64,000 nucleotides of DNA from Telluria mixta (GTDB lineage Bacteria > Pseudomonadota > Gammaproteobacteria > Burkholderiales > Burkholderiaceae_D): contig NZ_CP119520.1 of the NCBI RefSeq assembly GCF_029223865.1, positions 4,712,001-4,776,000 of the forward strand. Direction: 5' to 3'. How positions within the stretch are numbered: the first letter of the stretch is position 1; every line of letters starts with the position of its first letter. Below the pieces are notes generated by a model. That model was given only the letters and a program-made list of their open reading frames with translations, was not told the origin of the DNA and did no database searches. This document shows positions 8,052-16,123 of the stretch, piece after piece. The position numbers and the translations under genes were made by a program.

Positions 8052-9066
8052 GAAGCCGACCACGCCGGGTACGTCCGACACTACACCCACGGCGGCACAA
8101 AAAAACCTATCTGCGCGTTTCAAAGGCATGGGTCCGGTCGTCGCGCTGATCCTGCTGTGCATCGCCGGGGGGCTCATGAACCCGGACTTCGCTACGCTCG
8201 ACAACATGATGAACGTACTCACGCGGACGGCGTTCATCGGCATCATCGCTGTCGGCATGACGTTCGTGATCGTTTCTGGCGGCATTGACCTGTCAGTCGG
8301 GTCAATGGCGGCGCTGATCGCCGGCAGCATGATCGTCGCGATGAATTTCCTCGCCACCGGCGCCCACGCGCCCGGCCCGGTTACGATTGTCCTTGCCGGC
8401 GTCGTGCTGGCGCTCGTATTCGGGGCCGTATTCGGCGCGGTACACGGGTTCCTGATCACACACGGGAAGATCGAGCCGTTCATCGTCACGCTGGGCACGC
8501 TCGGCATCTTCCGCGCCTTGCTCACCTGGCTGTCCGACGGCGGCGCGCTGACGCTCGATTTCAACCTGGCCGAGACCTACGGCCCCGTGTACTACCAGAG
8601 CGTGCTGGGCGTGCCGATCCCGGTGTGGGTATTCGCGCTGGTCGCCGCCTCCGGTGTCGTGATCCTGAACCGCACCGCATTCGGCCAGCACGTGCAGGCG
8701 ATCGGCTCGAACGAACAGGTGGCGCGCTACGCCGCCATCCGCGTCGACCGCGTCAAGCTGCTGACCTACCTGCTGCTGGGCGTGTGCGTCGCCATCGCCA
8801 CGGTGCTCTACGTGCCACGTCTGGGGTCGGCCACTCCGACCACGGGCATCCTGTGGGAGCTCGAGGCGATCGCTGCGGTCGTCGTCGGCGGTACGTCGCT
8901 CAAGGGCGGCGCCGGCCGCGTGCTGGGCACGGTCGTCGGCGCGATCCTGCTGTCCGTGATCGGCAACATCCTTAACCTCACCAGCATCATCAGCGTGCAC
9001 CTGAACGCCGCCGTGCAGGGCCTGGTGATCATCGCCGTTGCTTACCTGCAGCGTGGTCGCCGCTGA
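8026..9066 (+). CDS. Sugar ABC transporter permease (RbsC-like)
   Basis: Inner-membrane channel of 346 residues, with a polar Thr/Pro-rich N-terminus and then about 8-10 hydrophobic helices. The family hallmark [20 protein letters not shown] (about residues 85-105) and [20 protein letters not shown] near the C-terminus are present. It starts inside the end of the ATPase gene and is followed 42 bases later by the binding protein, completing a standard three-part importer. Confidence 0.94.
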   Translation: MQPTPTTPRKPTTPGTSDTTPTAAQKNLSARFKGMGPVVALILLCIAGGLMNPDFATLDNMMNVLTRTAFIGIIAVGMTFVIVSGGIDLSVGSMAALIAGSMIVAMNFLATGAHAPGPVTIVLAGVVLALVFGAVFGAVHGFLITHGKIEPFIVTLGTLGIFRALLTWLSDGGALTLDFNLAETYGPVYYQSVLGVPIPVWVFALVAASGVVILNRTAFGQHVQAIGSNEQVARYAAIRVDRVKLLTYLLLGVCVAIATVLYVPRLGSATPTTGILWELEAIAAVVVGGTSLKGGAGRVLGTVVGAILLSVIGNILNLTSIISVHLNAAVQGLVIIAVAYLQRGRR

Positions 9067-9108
9067 AGCGGCGCTCGACAACACGAAACGAAAGAATTGA
9101 GGCCAGAT

Positions 9109-10071
9109 ATGCGTTCATTGAAACACCCTGTCATCAAGCTCGCCGCCACCACGGTGATTGCGCTCGGCGCCACCCAAGCCTACGCCGCCGACAGGCTGAC
9201 GATCGGCGTGGCCGTTCCCACCGCCACGCACGGCTACACAGCCGGCATCGTGTACTGGGCTAACCAGGCCAAGAAGGATCTGGAAGCGGCCAACCCGAAC
9301 CTGAAGGTCATCGTCAAAACCGCCGGCACGCCACCGGAGCAGGCCAACCAGATACAGGACCTTGTCGACGTCAACAAGATCGGGGCGCTGGTGATCCTGC
9401 CGTTGGACTCGGCGTCGCAAACGCAGCCTGTGAATCAGGTGAAGAACAAGGGCGTGTACGTGACTGTGGTCGACAGGGGACTGACCAACCCGGCTGCGCA
9501 AAACGCCTATGTCGCCGGCGACAATGCCGCCTTCGGTCGCCTGGCCGCCGAGTACATGGGCAAGCGCCTGAACGGCAAGGGCAACATCGTCGTGCTGCGG
9601 GGCCTGCCGACTACTGTCGACAACGACCGTGTGAACGCCTTCAACGAGGAGATCAAGAAGTACTCGGGCATCAAGGTGCTGGACGCGAAGTACGGCAATT
9701 GGAACCGCGACGATGCCTTCAAGGTCATGCAGGATTACCTCACGCGCTTCAAGCAGGTCGACGCCGTCTGGGCCGCCGATGATGACATGGCGATCGGCGT
9801 ACAAAAGGCGATCGAACAGGCCAAGCGCACCGATATCAAGGAAGTCGTCGGCGGCGGCGGCGCCAAGTTTGCCGTCAAGAAGATCATGGATGGCGACAAG
9901 CTGGTGCGGGCTGACGTCTCGTATTCGCCCCGCTTCATGTATGACGCGATCAAGATGACGGCCGAGGCGCGGCTCAAAGGCCAGGCGCTGCCGGCCAAGA
10001 CGATTGTCCCGTCGGTCCTGATCACGAAGGAGAACGCCAAACAGTTCTACTTCCCGGAATCGCCGTACTAA
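9109..10071 (+). CDS. Periplasmic sugar-binding protein of the ABC transporter
   Basis: Substrate receptor of 320 residues (Peripla_BP_4/RbsB-like). The frame is open from TTG 9097, but ATG 9109 behind TTGAGG is the better start because it begins a normal signal peptide ([20 protein letters not shown], cut after AYA-A). The mature part shows the type I binding fold ([77 protein letters not shown]). It belongs with the preceding ATPase and permease. The ligand is unknown; the neighbouring oxidoreductase and isomerases suggest a modified hexose or glycoside. Confidence 0.94.
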   Translation: MRSLKHPVIKLAATTVIALGATQAYAADRLTIGVAVPTATHGYTAGIVYWANQAKKDLEAANPNLKVIVKTAGTPPEQANQIQDLVDVNKIGALVILPLDSASQTQPVNQVKNKGVYVTVVDRGLTNPAAQNAYVAGDNAAFGRLAAEYMGKRLNGKGNIVVLRGLPTTVDNDRVNAFNEEIKKYSGIKVLDAKYGNWNRDDAFKVMQDYLTRFKQVDAVWAADDDMAIGVQKAIEQAKRTDIKEVVGGGGAKFAVKKIMDGDKLVRADVSYSPRFMYDAIKMTAEARLKGQALPAKTIVPSVLITKENAKQFYFPESPY

Positions 10072-10098
10072 AAACAAAACACAAAACGAAGGGTTCTC

Positions 10099-11154
10099 AT
10101 GAAGACCATCAAGGGACCGGCGATCTTCCTCGCCCAGTTCATGGGCAAGGACGCCCCGTTTGATACGCTCGACCACCTCGCCGGCTGGGCGAAGTCGCTG
10201 GGCTACGAAGGTATCCAGCTGCCAACCGACCCGCGCCTGATCGATCTCGAAAAGGCCGCAGATAGCCAGACCTATGCCGACGAGATCAAGGGTGTCGTCG
10301 CAGCCCACGGTCTCCAGATCACGGAGCTGTCGACCCACCTTCAGGGGCAGCTCGTGGCCGTGCACCCGGCCTACGACCAGCTGTTCGACGGCTTCGCCGC
10401 GCCTCACGTACGCGGCAATCCAAAGGCGCGCCAGGAATGGGCCGTGAACCAGCTGAAGGCGGGGGCGAAAGCCTCGCAACGCCTCGGCCTCGTCACGCAC
10501 GCAAGCTTCTCCGGCGCCTTGGCCTGGCCCTACCTGTACCCGTGGCCCCAGCGCCCGGCCGGGCTGGTCGACGAGGCTTTCGCGGAACTGGCGCGTCGGT
10601 GGACGCCGATCCTGGACGCGTTCGACGAGGTGGGAGTGGACGTCTGCTACGAACTGCACCCGGGCGAAGATCTGCACGACGGGGTGACGTTCGAGCGCTT
10701 CCTGGAAGCGACGAACAACCACCCGCGCGCCAACATCCTGTACGACCCGAGCCATTTCGCGCTGCAGCAGCTCGACTACCTTGCGTTCATCGACATATAC
10801 CATGAACGCATCAAGGCGTTCCACGTCAAGGACGCAGAGTTCCGTCCGACCGGACGCCAGGGCGTGTACGGCGGCTACCAGGCCTGGGGCGACCGCGCAG
10901 GCCGCTTTCGTTCGCTGGGCGATGGCCAGGTCGACTTTTCAGCGATCTTCTCGAAGATGGCGCAGTACGACTTCGCCGGCTGGGCCGTGCTCGAATGGGA
11001 GTGCTGCCTGAAGCATCCGGAGGACGGCGCGCGCGAAGGCGCGGACTTCATTCGCAGCCACATCATCCGCGTGGCCCAGCGTGCGTTCGACGACTTCGCC
11101 GGCAGCGGCGTCGACCGCGCTCAGCTGCGCCAGCTGATGGGGATCGCAGCATGA
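10099..11154 (+). CDS. Cytosolic sugar phosphate isomerase/epimerase family protein
   Basis: TIM-barrel protein of 351 residues without a signal peptide, AP-endonuclease-2/xylose-isomerase superfamily. Likely metal-binding elements are ELSTHLQG, VCYELHPGEDLHDG, LYDPSHFALQ, IKAFHVKDAEF and a final WAVLEWECCLKHPEDGA, where His, Glu and Asp residues typically line the active site. Its stop overlaps the oxidoreductase start (ATGA at 11151), so the two are translationally coupled and should act on the same oxidised sugar. Length and sequence resemble enzymes next to 3-keto-sugar pathways; the exact reaction cannot be read from the sequence. Confidence 0.88.
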   Translation: MKTIKGPAIFLAQFMGKDAPFDTLDHLAGWAKSLGYEGIQLPTDPRLIDLEKAADSQTYADEIKGVVAAHGLQITELSTHLQGQLVAVHPAYDQLFDGFAAPHVRGNPKARQEWAVNQLKAGAKASQRLGLVTHASFSGALAWPYLYPWPQRPAGLVDEAFAELARRWTPILDAFDEVGVDVCYELHPGEDLHDGVTFERFLEATNNHPRANILYDPSHFALQQLDYLAFIDIYHERIKAFHVKDAEFRPTGRQGVYGGYQAWGDRAGRFRSLGDGQVDFSAIFSKMAQYDFAGWAVLEWECCLKHPEDGAREGADFIRSHIIRVAQRAFDDFAGSGVDRAQLRQLMGIAA

Positions 11155-12311
11155 ATGTGGCGAACACCCCGCGCCGACTCCGCTTGGGCATGGTGGGCGG
11201 TGGTGACGGCGCCTTCATCGGTGCCGTCCACCGTATTGCCGCGCGCCTGGACGACTGCTACGAGTTCGTGGCGGGCGCGCTGTCGAGCGACGCGCAGCGG
11301 GCCATCGCGAGCGGCGCCGCACTGCGTCTCGAACCGGACCGCTGCTATACGGACTACCGCGAGATGGCACGCGCCGAGGCGGCCCGCGAGGACGGCATCG
11401 ACGTCGTTGCCATCGTAACGCCGAATTACCTGCATGCGCCGGTTGCCACCGCCTTCCTCGAAGCAGGCATCCACGTCATCTGCGACAAGCCACTCGGCAT
11501 CACGCTGGCCGAGGGCGAGGCGCTTGTCGACCTCGCGCGCGCAAAGGGCCTGGTGTTCGCGCTGACGCACACCTACTCGGGCTACCCGATGGTGCGCCAT
11601 GCACGCGAGCTGGTGGCCGCTGGCGCCATCGGCGAGGTGCGCCAGGTGCACGTCGAGTACGCGCAGGACTGGATGGCGGACGCCGCAGCCCAGGACCCTG
11701 CCTTCCAGGCGACCGACTGGCACAACGACGCGCGCCGCGCCGGACCGACCGGCTGCACGGGCGACATCGGCACGCACGCGTTCCACATCGCCGGTTTCGT
11801 ATCCGGCATTCAGCCGAACGAGCTGCTGGCGGAGATGCATTCGTTCACGCCCAACCGCGCGCTCGACGACCACGTGCAGGTGATGCTGCGCTACCCGAAC
11901 GGCGCGCGTGGCACGCTGTGGGCGAGCCAGATGGCTGCCGGCTGCGAGAACGCGTTGAAGCTGCGTGTATTCGGCACTAAGGCGAGCCTTGCGTTCGACC
12001 AGGAGCATCCGAACGAGCTGTGGATTACGCCGCAGGGCGGCAGCGCGCAGCGGCTCACGAGAGGGCGCGTGCGCGGGGATGCCGCGGAGCATGCGACGCG
12101 GATTCCAAGTGGCCATCCGGAGGGGTATCTGGAGGCGTTCGCGCAGTTATACCGGGATGGGGCGGCGCAAATTCATGCGATGGTCGCCAAGCAGCCGCCG
12201 CCAGCCGACGCGGCATGGCTGCCGGCGGTGGAGGATGGTGTGGCGGGGCTTCGCTTTATCGATGCGGTGCTGGAGAGCGATCGCAGGGGGTCGCGCTGGG
12301 TCAGCCTGTGA
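11151..12311 (+). CDS. Gfo/Idh/MocA-family NAD(P)-dependent oxidoreductase
   Basis: Predicted sugar or glycoside dehydrogenase of 386 residues. The N-terminal Rossmann fold begins RLGMVGGGDGAFIGAVHR, followed by VAIVTPNYLHAPVATAFLEA and the catalytic-region ICDKPLGITLAEGEALV (the EKP-type motif, here DKP, about residue 116). The C-terminal domain includes GDIGTHAFHIAGFVSG, typical for the His/Asp-containing substrate site. Start ATG 11151 overlaps the previous stop. Family members oxidise sugar C3 or C1, for example levoglucosan or glycoside 3-dehydrogenases. With two TIM-barrel partners and an importer this is a plausible 3-keto-glycoside module. Confidence 0.9.
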   Translation: MNVANTPRRLRLGMVGGGDGAFIGAVHRIAARLDDCYEFVAGALSSDAQRAIASGAALRLEPDRCYTDYREMARAEAAREDGIDVVAIVTPNYLHAPVATAFLEAGIHVICDKPLGITLAEGEALVDLARAKGLVFALTHTYSGYPMVRHARELVAAGAIGEVRQVHVEYAQDWMADAAAQDPAFQATDWHNDARRAGPTGCTGDIGTHAFHIAGFVSGIQPNELLAEMHSFTPNRALDDHVQVMLRYPNGARGTLWASQMAAGCENALKLRVFGTKASLAFDQEHPNELWITPQGGSAQRLTRGRVRGDAAEHATRIPSGHPEGYLEAFAQLYRDGAAQIHAMVAKQPPPADAAWLPAVEDGVAGLRFIDAVLESDRRGSRWVSL

Positions 12312-12466
12312 CGTCCTCGATACCCGAGGAATTGCGACGTGCACCCCGATCAGCTCTGAGCGAATTCATCGGCTTCATCGACAGGCGTCACCTGTGCACC
12401 CCTCAAGAATATCGGCGCCAAACGCAGCGCCAAAACACCTTTGAAAAATCAACGGAGATGTATTAG

Positions 12467-14668
12467 ATGAGCGGCAACATCATGACTATGAGATCGAAGC
12501 AGGCATTCAGAATGCGGTTCCTCGGAAGGCTATCCCTTGACAGGTGCAGCACAGCCATCGCGGCAGTGGTGATGTCCTGCGCTACTGGTCTGGCTTGCGC
12601 CGGAGACATCAGCGCTGGTGCCGACTGGTCCTACTATCACGGCAATCCAGGTGGCACTCACTATTCGACACTCAAGCAAATCAACACATCGAATGTCAAA
12701 CGCCTGCAGGTTGCTTGGACCTACGATACTGACGATGGCGCAAAGCCCGCTCCGGGTGGCGATATGCAGGCTAACCCACTGATTGTCAAAGGGAAGCTGT
12801 ATATCGTCTCACCGAAGGGCCGTGTCATTTCGCTCGATGCAGCCACCGGAAAGGAGCTTTGGAAGTTTGACCCTGCGAACGGCGAGCCCGTCCTCACTCG
12901 ACAGCGGTTACGAGGAGTGTCCTATTGGAGCGACGGAAAGCAGGCGCGCATTCTTGCAACATTCGGGGCGCGTCTGTACTCCCTTGATGCAATCAGCGGT
13001 AAGTTGGATCCTAAATTTGGCCAAGGCGGCAGTATCGACCTGCGCGAAGGCCTTGGGCGTGAGCCAGGCACGATTTCGGTATCCAACGTAACGCCCGGTG
13101 CGGTGGTTAAAGATTTGATTGTGATGGGCAGCACAGGCAGCACACCGGGACATATTCGCGCATTTGATGTCCACACAGGAAAGATGCGATGGATTTTCCA
13201 TACCATTCCGCAACCAGGCGAAGAAGGTTACGACACGTGGCCTGCGGATGCCTGGAAAACCGCAATGGGCGTCAACAACTGGGCCGGCATGTCGGTCGAT
13301 CCAAAGCGCGGTCTGGTTTACGTGCCGCTCGCGTCGCCGGGCATGGGCGACAAGGATTTCTACGGCGCTGACCGAGTGGGCGATAACTTGTTCGGAAATT
13401 CGCTGGTGGCGTTGGACGCGGCGACGGGTAAGCGCGTCTGGCATTTTCAGTCCGTGCGACATGATATCTGGGACCGCGATTTTCCCGCGCCCCCGACCCT
13501 TGTAACCGTAGTTCGGAACGGCAAACGTGTCGATGCGGTCGCGCAAATCACCAAGTCGGGCTTCGTGTTCGTGCTCGACCGGGATAACGGCAAGCCACTG
13601 TTCCCGGTCGAGAGCAAGGCCTACCCAGCCTCGGATATCCCGGGAGAGGTGACGGCGCCTGAACAGGTCCTGCCGACGCGTCCAGCGCCATTTGCGCGTC
13701 AACAGGTCACCCGAGACCTCTTGACCAAACGAACGCCAGAGGCCAACGCCGCAGTGACCAAGATTTTTGATGGGGTCAGTAGCAGAGGCCAATTCGATCC
13801 GCCGAGTGAAAAGGGAACCATTATTTTTCCTGGACTTGACGGCGGCGGGGAGTGGGGCGGAGCCGCCTACGATCCGGAAACCGGCAACCTGTACGTGAAT
13901 TCAAACGAAATGGCCTGGATCTTGCGGTTGAAGCAGCGTGCGCCCCAGGTAGCAGGTAATAGCGGCCGCGCCGTCTTCCTGAACAACTGCGCGGCATGCC
14001 ATCGGGAGGACCGCAGCGGCAGCCCGCCAGAGTTTCCGTCGCTCCGTACGGTAGGCGAGCGTCTTCCCGAAGACCATATCGAGCGAATCGTCCGCAATGG
14101 CAACGGTCGCATGCCGGCCTTCGGAGCGCTGGGCAATGACGACATCAAAGCGGTCGTGAATTATCTGCGCAACCCGGACGACACCGCCCCGCCCCAGGAA
14201 TCGAAAGAAGTTCGGGGGAATACGGACCTGGGTGGCGGCTACGTGTTCGAAGGCTATAACCGGTTTCTCGACCCGGACGGGTATCCGGCGGTGACCCCGC
14301 CATGGGGCACGCTCAACGCGATCAATCTGAACAGCGGCGAGTACTCATGGAAGATTCCACTGGGCGAGTATCCAGAGTTGGCCGCCCGCGGCCTGCGGAA
14401 CACCGGGAGCGAGAACTATGGCGGCCCTGTTGTAACGGCTGGTGGGGTCCTGTTCATCGGCGCCACAGTCTACGACAATCAGTTCCGGGCATTCGACAAG
14501 CGTACTGGTGAACTGCTGTGGCAGGTGTCGCTGCCTGCTGCCGGCCTGGCCACGCCAGCTACCTACGAGGCGGGTGGGCGGCAATTTGTCGTGATCGCAG
14601 CTGGCGGCGGCAAGAATAAAAAAGGGCCCGCAGGCGGAAAGCTGGTAGCGTACGCGCTGCCACGCTAA
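12467..14668 (+). CDS. PQQ-dependent dehydrogenase with built-in cytochrome c domain
   Basis: Periplasmic quinoprotein of 733 residues that would oxidise an alcohol or sugar and pass electrons to the respiratory chain. After an N-terminal hydrophobic signal (about residues 25-45) the PQQ beta-propeller starts with WSYYHGNPGGTHYSTLKQIN and has repeated blades (VISLDAATGKELWKFDP; LVALDAATGKRVWHFQ; FRAFDKRTGELLWQVSLPA). A cytochrome c module with haem motif CAACH (about residues 507-511) and a distal Met in GRMPAFG sits inside the C-terminal part of the propeller. The SGNH esterase follows with overlapping TAATG. Start 12467 is chosen, with in-frame ATGs at 12482 and 12488 also possible. Confidence 0.9.
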   Translation: MSGNIMTMRSKQAFRMRFLGRLSLDRCSTAIAAVVMSCATGLACAGDISAGADWSYYHGNPGGTHYSTLKQINTSNVKRLQVAWTYDTDDGAKPAPGGDMQANPLIVKGKLYIVSPKGRVISLDAATGKELWKFDPANGEPVLTRQRLRGVSYWSDGKQARILATFGARLYSLDAISGKLDPKFGQGGSIDLREGLGREPGTISVSNVTPGAVVKDLIVMGSTGSTPGHIRAFDVHTGKMRWIFHTIPQPGEEGYDTWPADAWKTAMGVNNWAGMSVDPKRGLVYVPLASPGMGDKDFYGADRVGDNLFGNSLVALDAATGKRVWHFQSVRHDIWDRDFPAPPTLVTVVRNGKRVDAVAQITKSGFVFVLDRDNGKPLFPVESKAYPASDIPGEVTAPEQVLPTRPAPFARQQVTRDLLTKRTPEANAAVTKIFDGVSSRGQFDPPSEKGTIIFPGLDGGGEWGGAAYDPETGNLYVNSNEMAWILRLKQRAPQVAGNSGRAVFLNNCAACHREDRSGSPPEFPSLRTVGERLPEDHIERIVRNGNGRMPAFGALGNDDIKAVVNYLRNPDDTAPPQESKEVRGNTDLGGGYVFEGYNRFLDPDGYPAVTPPWGTLNAINLNSGEYSWKIPLGEYPELAARGLRNTGSENYGGPVVTAGGVLFIGATVYDNQFRAFDKRTGELLWQVSLPAAGLATPATYEAGGRQFVVIAAGGGKNKKGPAGGKLVAYALPR

Positions 14669-15780
14669 TGATCTGCATGATAACCACGAATAAACGGAAC
14701 CGCCGCGTCGCAATCGCGTTTGCGCTGGCCGCCGGCCTGCTGCACGTAGCGCTGGCAGCCGGCGGCGTGCCGATCGCGCCGGACGATCGCAAGCTGCTGT
14801 ACACGGGCCGCGTCGATTTCACTAATCCGAAGGCGCCCGTGATCACCTGGCCGTCGACGAGCGTGGCCGGCAACTTCACCGGCACCTCACTGGCCGTCAC
14901 GCTCGACGACGAGAAGGGGAAGAACTACTTCAACGTGTTCATCGACGGCCCGGACGGGGCTCCCCTGATCCTGCAGGCGGACCAGGGCAGCAAGACCTAC
15001 GCGGTGGCGAGCGGCCTCGCGCCGGGCCGACACAGCTTCCTCATCACCAAGCGCACGGAAGGTGAGGAGGGCGCGACCGTGCTGCGTGGCCTGGAGCTGG
15101 CCGACGGCGGCCAGCTGCTGCCGCCTCCGCCGCGCCCGGTCCGCCGCATCGAGTTCTTCGGCGATTCCATCACGAGCGGCATGGGCGACGAGGCACCGAT
15201 GAACGGCCGCGACGACATGGGACGCGACAAGAACAGTTACCTTTCCTACGCCGCCGTAACGGCGCGGGCACTGGACGCGGAACTGCACATGACGTCGCAA
15301 AGCGGCATCGGCGTGATGATCAGCTGGTTCCCGTTTACGATGCCGGACTTCTACGACCAGCTGAGCGCGGTTGGCAACAACGATACGCGCTGGGACTTCA
15401 CACGCTGGACGCCGGACGTGGTCGTGGTCAACTTGCTGCAGAACGACAGCTGGTTGATCGGTCGCGACCACAAACTGCAGCCCGAGCCCGATGAACAGGC
15501 GCGCATCGCCGCCTACGCTGCCTTCGTGCAGCGCGTACGCCAGCTGTACCCGCGGGCCTATATCGTGTGCGCGCTCGGCAGCATGGATGCCACCCGCGCC
15601 GGGTCTCCATGGCCCGGCTACGTGCGCACGGCCGTCGAGCGCATGCACGCCGGCGGCGACACGCGTATCGACACGCTGTTCTTCGATTACACCGGCTACA
15701 CCCAGCATCCGCGCCTGAAACACCACCAGGACAATGCCGCCAGGCTGACCGCTTTCATCCGGCGGAAGATGGGTTGGTAA
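14668..15780 (+). CDS. SGNH/GDSL-type carbohydrate esterase (CE2-like)
   Basis: Exported esterase of 370 residues, likely deacetylating a sugar or glycoside. A signal-type N-terminus (VAIAFALAAGLLHVALAAGG) is followed by a jelly-roll-like domain (about residues 45-150: GRVDFTNPKAPVITWPSTSV; VTLDDEKGKNYFNVFIDG) and an SGNH domain with block I FFGDSITSG (catalytic Ser about 167), block III VVVNLLQNDSW and a terminal DYTGYTQHPRLKHHQDNA holding the expected Asp-x-x-His region. This two-domain layout is that of CE2 acetyl esterases. ATG 14668 overlaps the stop of the PQQ dehydrogenase. Confidence 0.87.
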   Translation: MICMITTNKRNRRVAIAFALAAGLLHVALAAGGVPIAPDDRKLLYTGRVDFTNPKAPVITWPSTSVAGNFTGTSLAVTLDDEKGKNYFNVFIDGPDGAPLILQADQGSKTYAVASGLAPGRHSFLITKRTEGEEGATVLRGLELADGGQLLPPPPRPVRRIEFFGDSITSGMGDEAPMNGRDDMGRDKNSYLSYAAVTARALDAELHMTSQSGIGVMISWFPFTMPDFYDQLSAVGNNDTRWDFTRWTPDVVVVNLLQNDSWLIGRDHKLQPEPDEQARIAAYAAFVQRVRQLYPRAYIVCALGSMDATRAGSPWPGYVRTAVERMHAGGDTRIDTLFFDYTGYTQHPRLKHHQDNAARLTAFIRRKMGW

Positions 15781-15787
15781 GTAAAAG

Positions 15788-15805
15788 GGCCGCTCGAGAG
15801 CGGCC
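15788..15805. terminator. GC-rich hairpin after the esterase gene
   Basis: GGCCGCT (15788-15794) and AGCGGCC (15799-15805) form a tight stem eight bases after the stop codon, with a 4-base loop. The downstream T-run is poor, so it is a weak intrinsic terminator candidate ending the operon. Confidence 0.5.
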
Positions 15806-16123
15806 GTATTCCGGTACTACGCGATCAGAATCTGGAGCGCGTGCCCAGCCTCTGGCGCATGCCTGGCCCGTATCGCCTGCAGACGGGCACCACGCACCGG
15901 AGTATGCATGGCGTCAATAGCATCCATCCGCCAAACCGATAGTTGTAAGTCCGAATATTCGATTTGTCGTAGAAATGAGTACCTTTTACGATGCACGTTC
16001 AAATCGATCATTTGCTGGAGCGCTCGGTTCGTACTTCGCGGCTGTTCTTGCTGGACCAAGAGAACTCGGCCGATTCAAGGTTCCCTTGAGACGTGCTGCA
16101 GATATTGAAATAACGGAGACATA
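15806..16123. other. Intergenic region, no convincing gene
   Basis: I see no reliable gene in this stretch. It holds a loose TCGTA...TACGA dyad around 15969-15993 and a 32-codon frame from ATG 15991 with no ribosome binding site, which I do not call. The final bases (AACGGAGACATA) are the ribosome binding site of the GH116-like gene. Confidence 0.5.

Noticed and set aside
9115..10824. 569-residue minus-strand frame across the binding protein and isomerase genes
   Set aside because: It spans two well-identified plus-strand genes and has no domain of its own.
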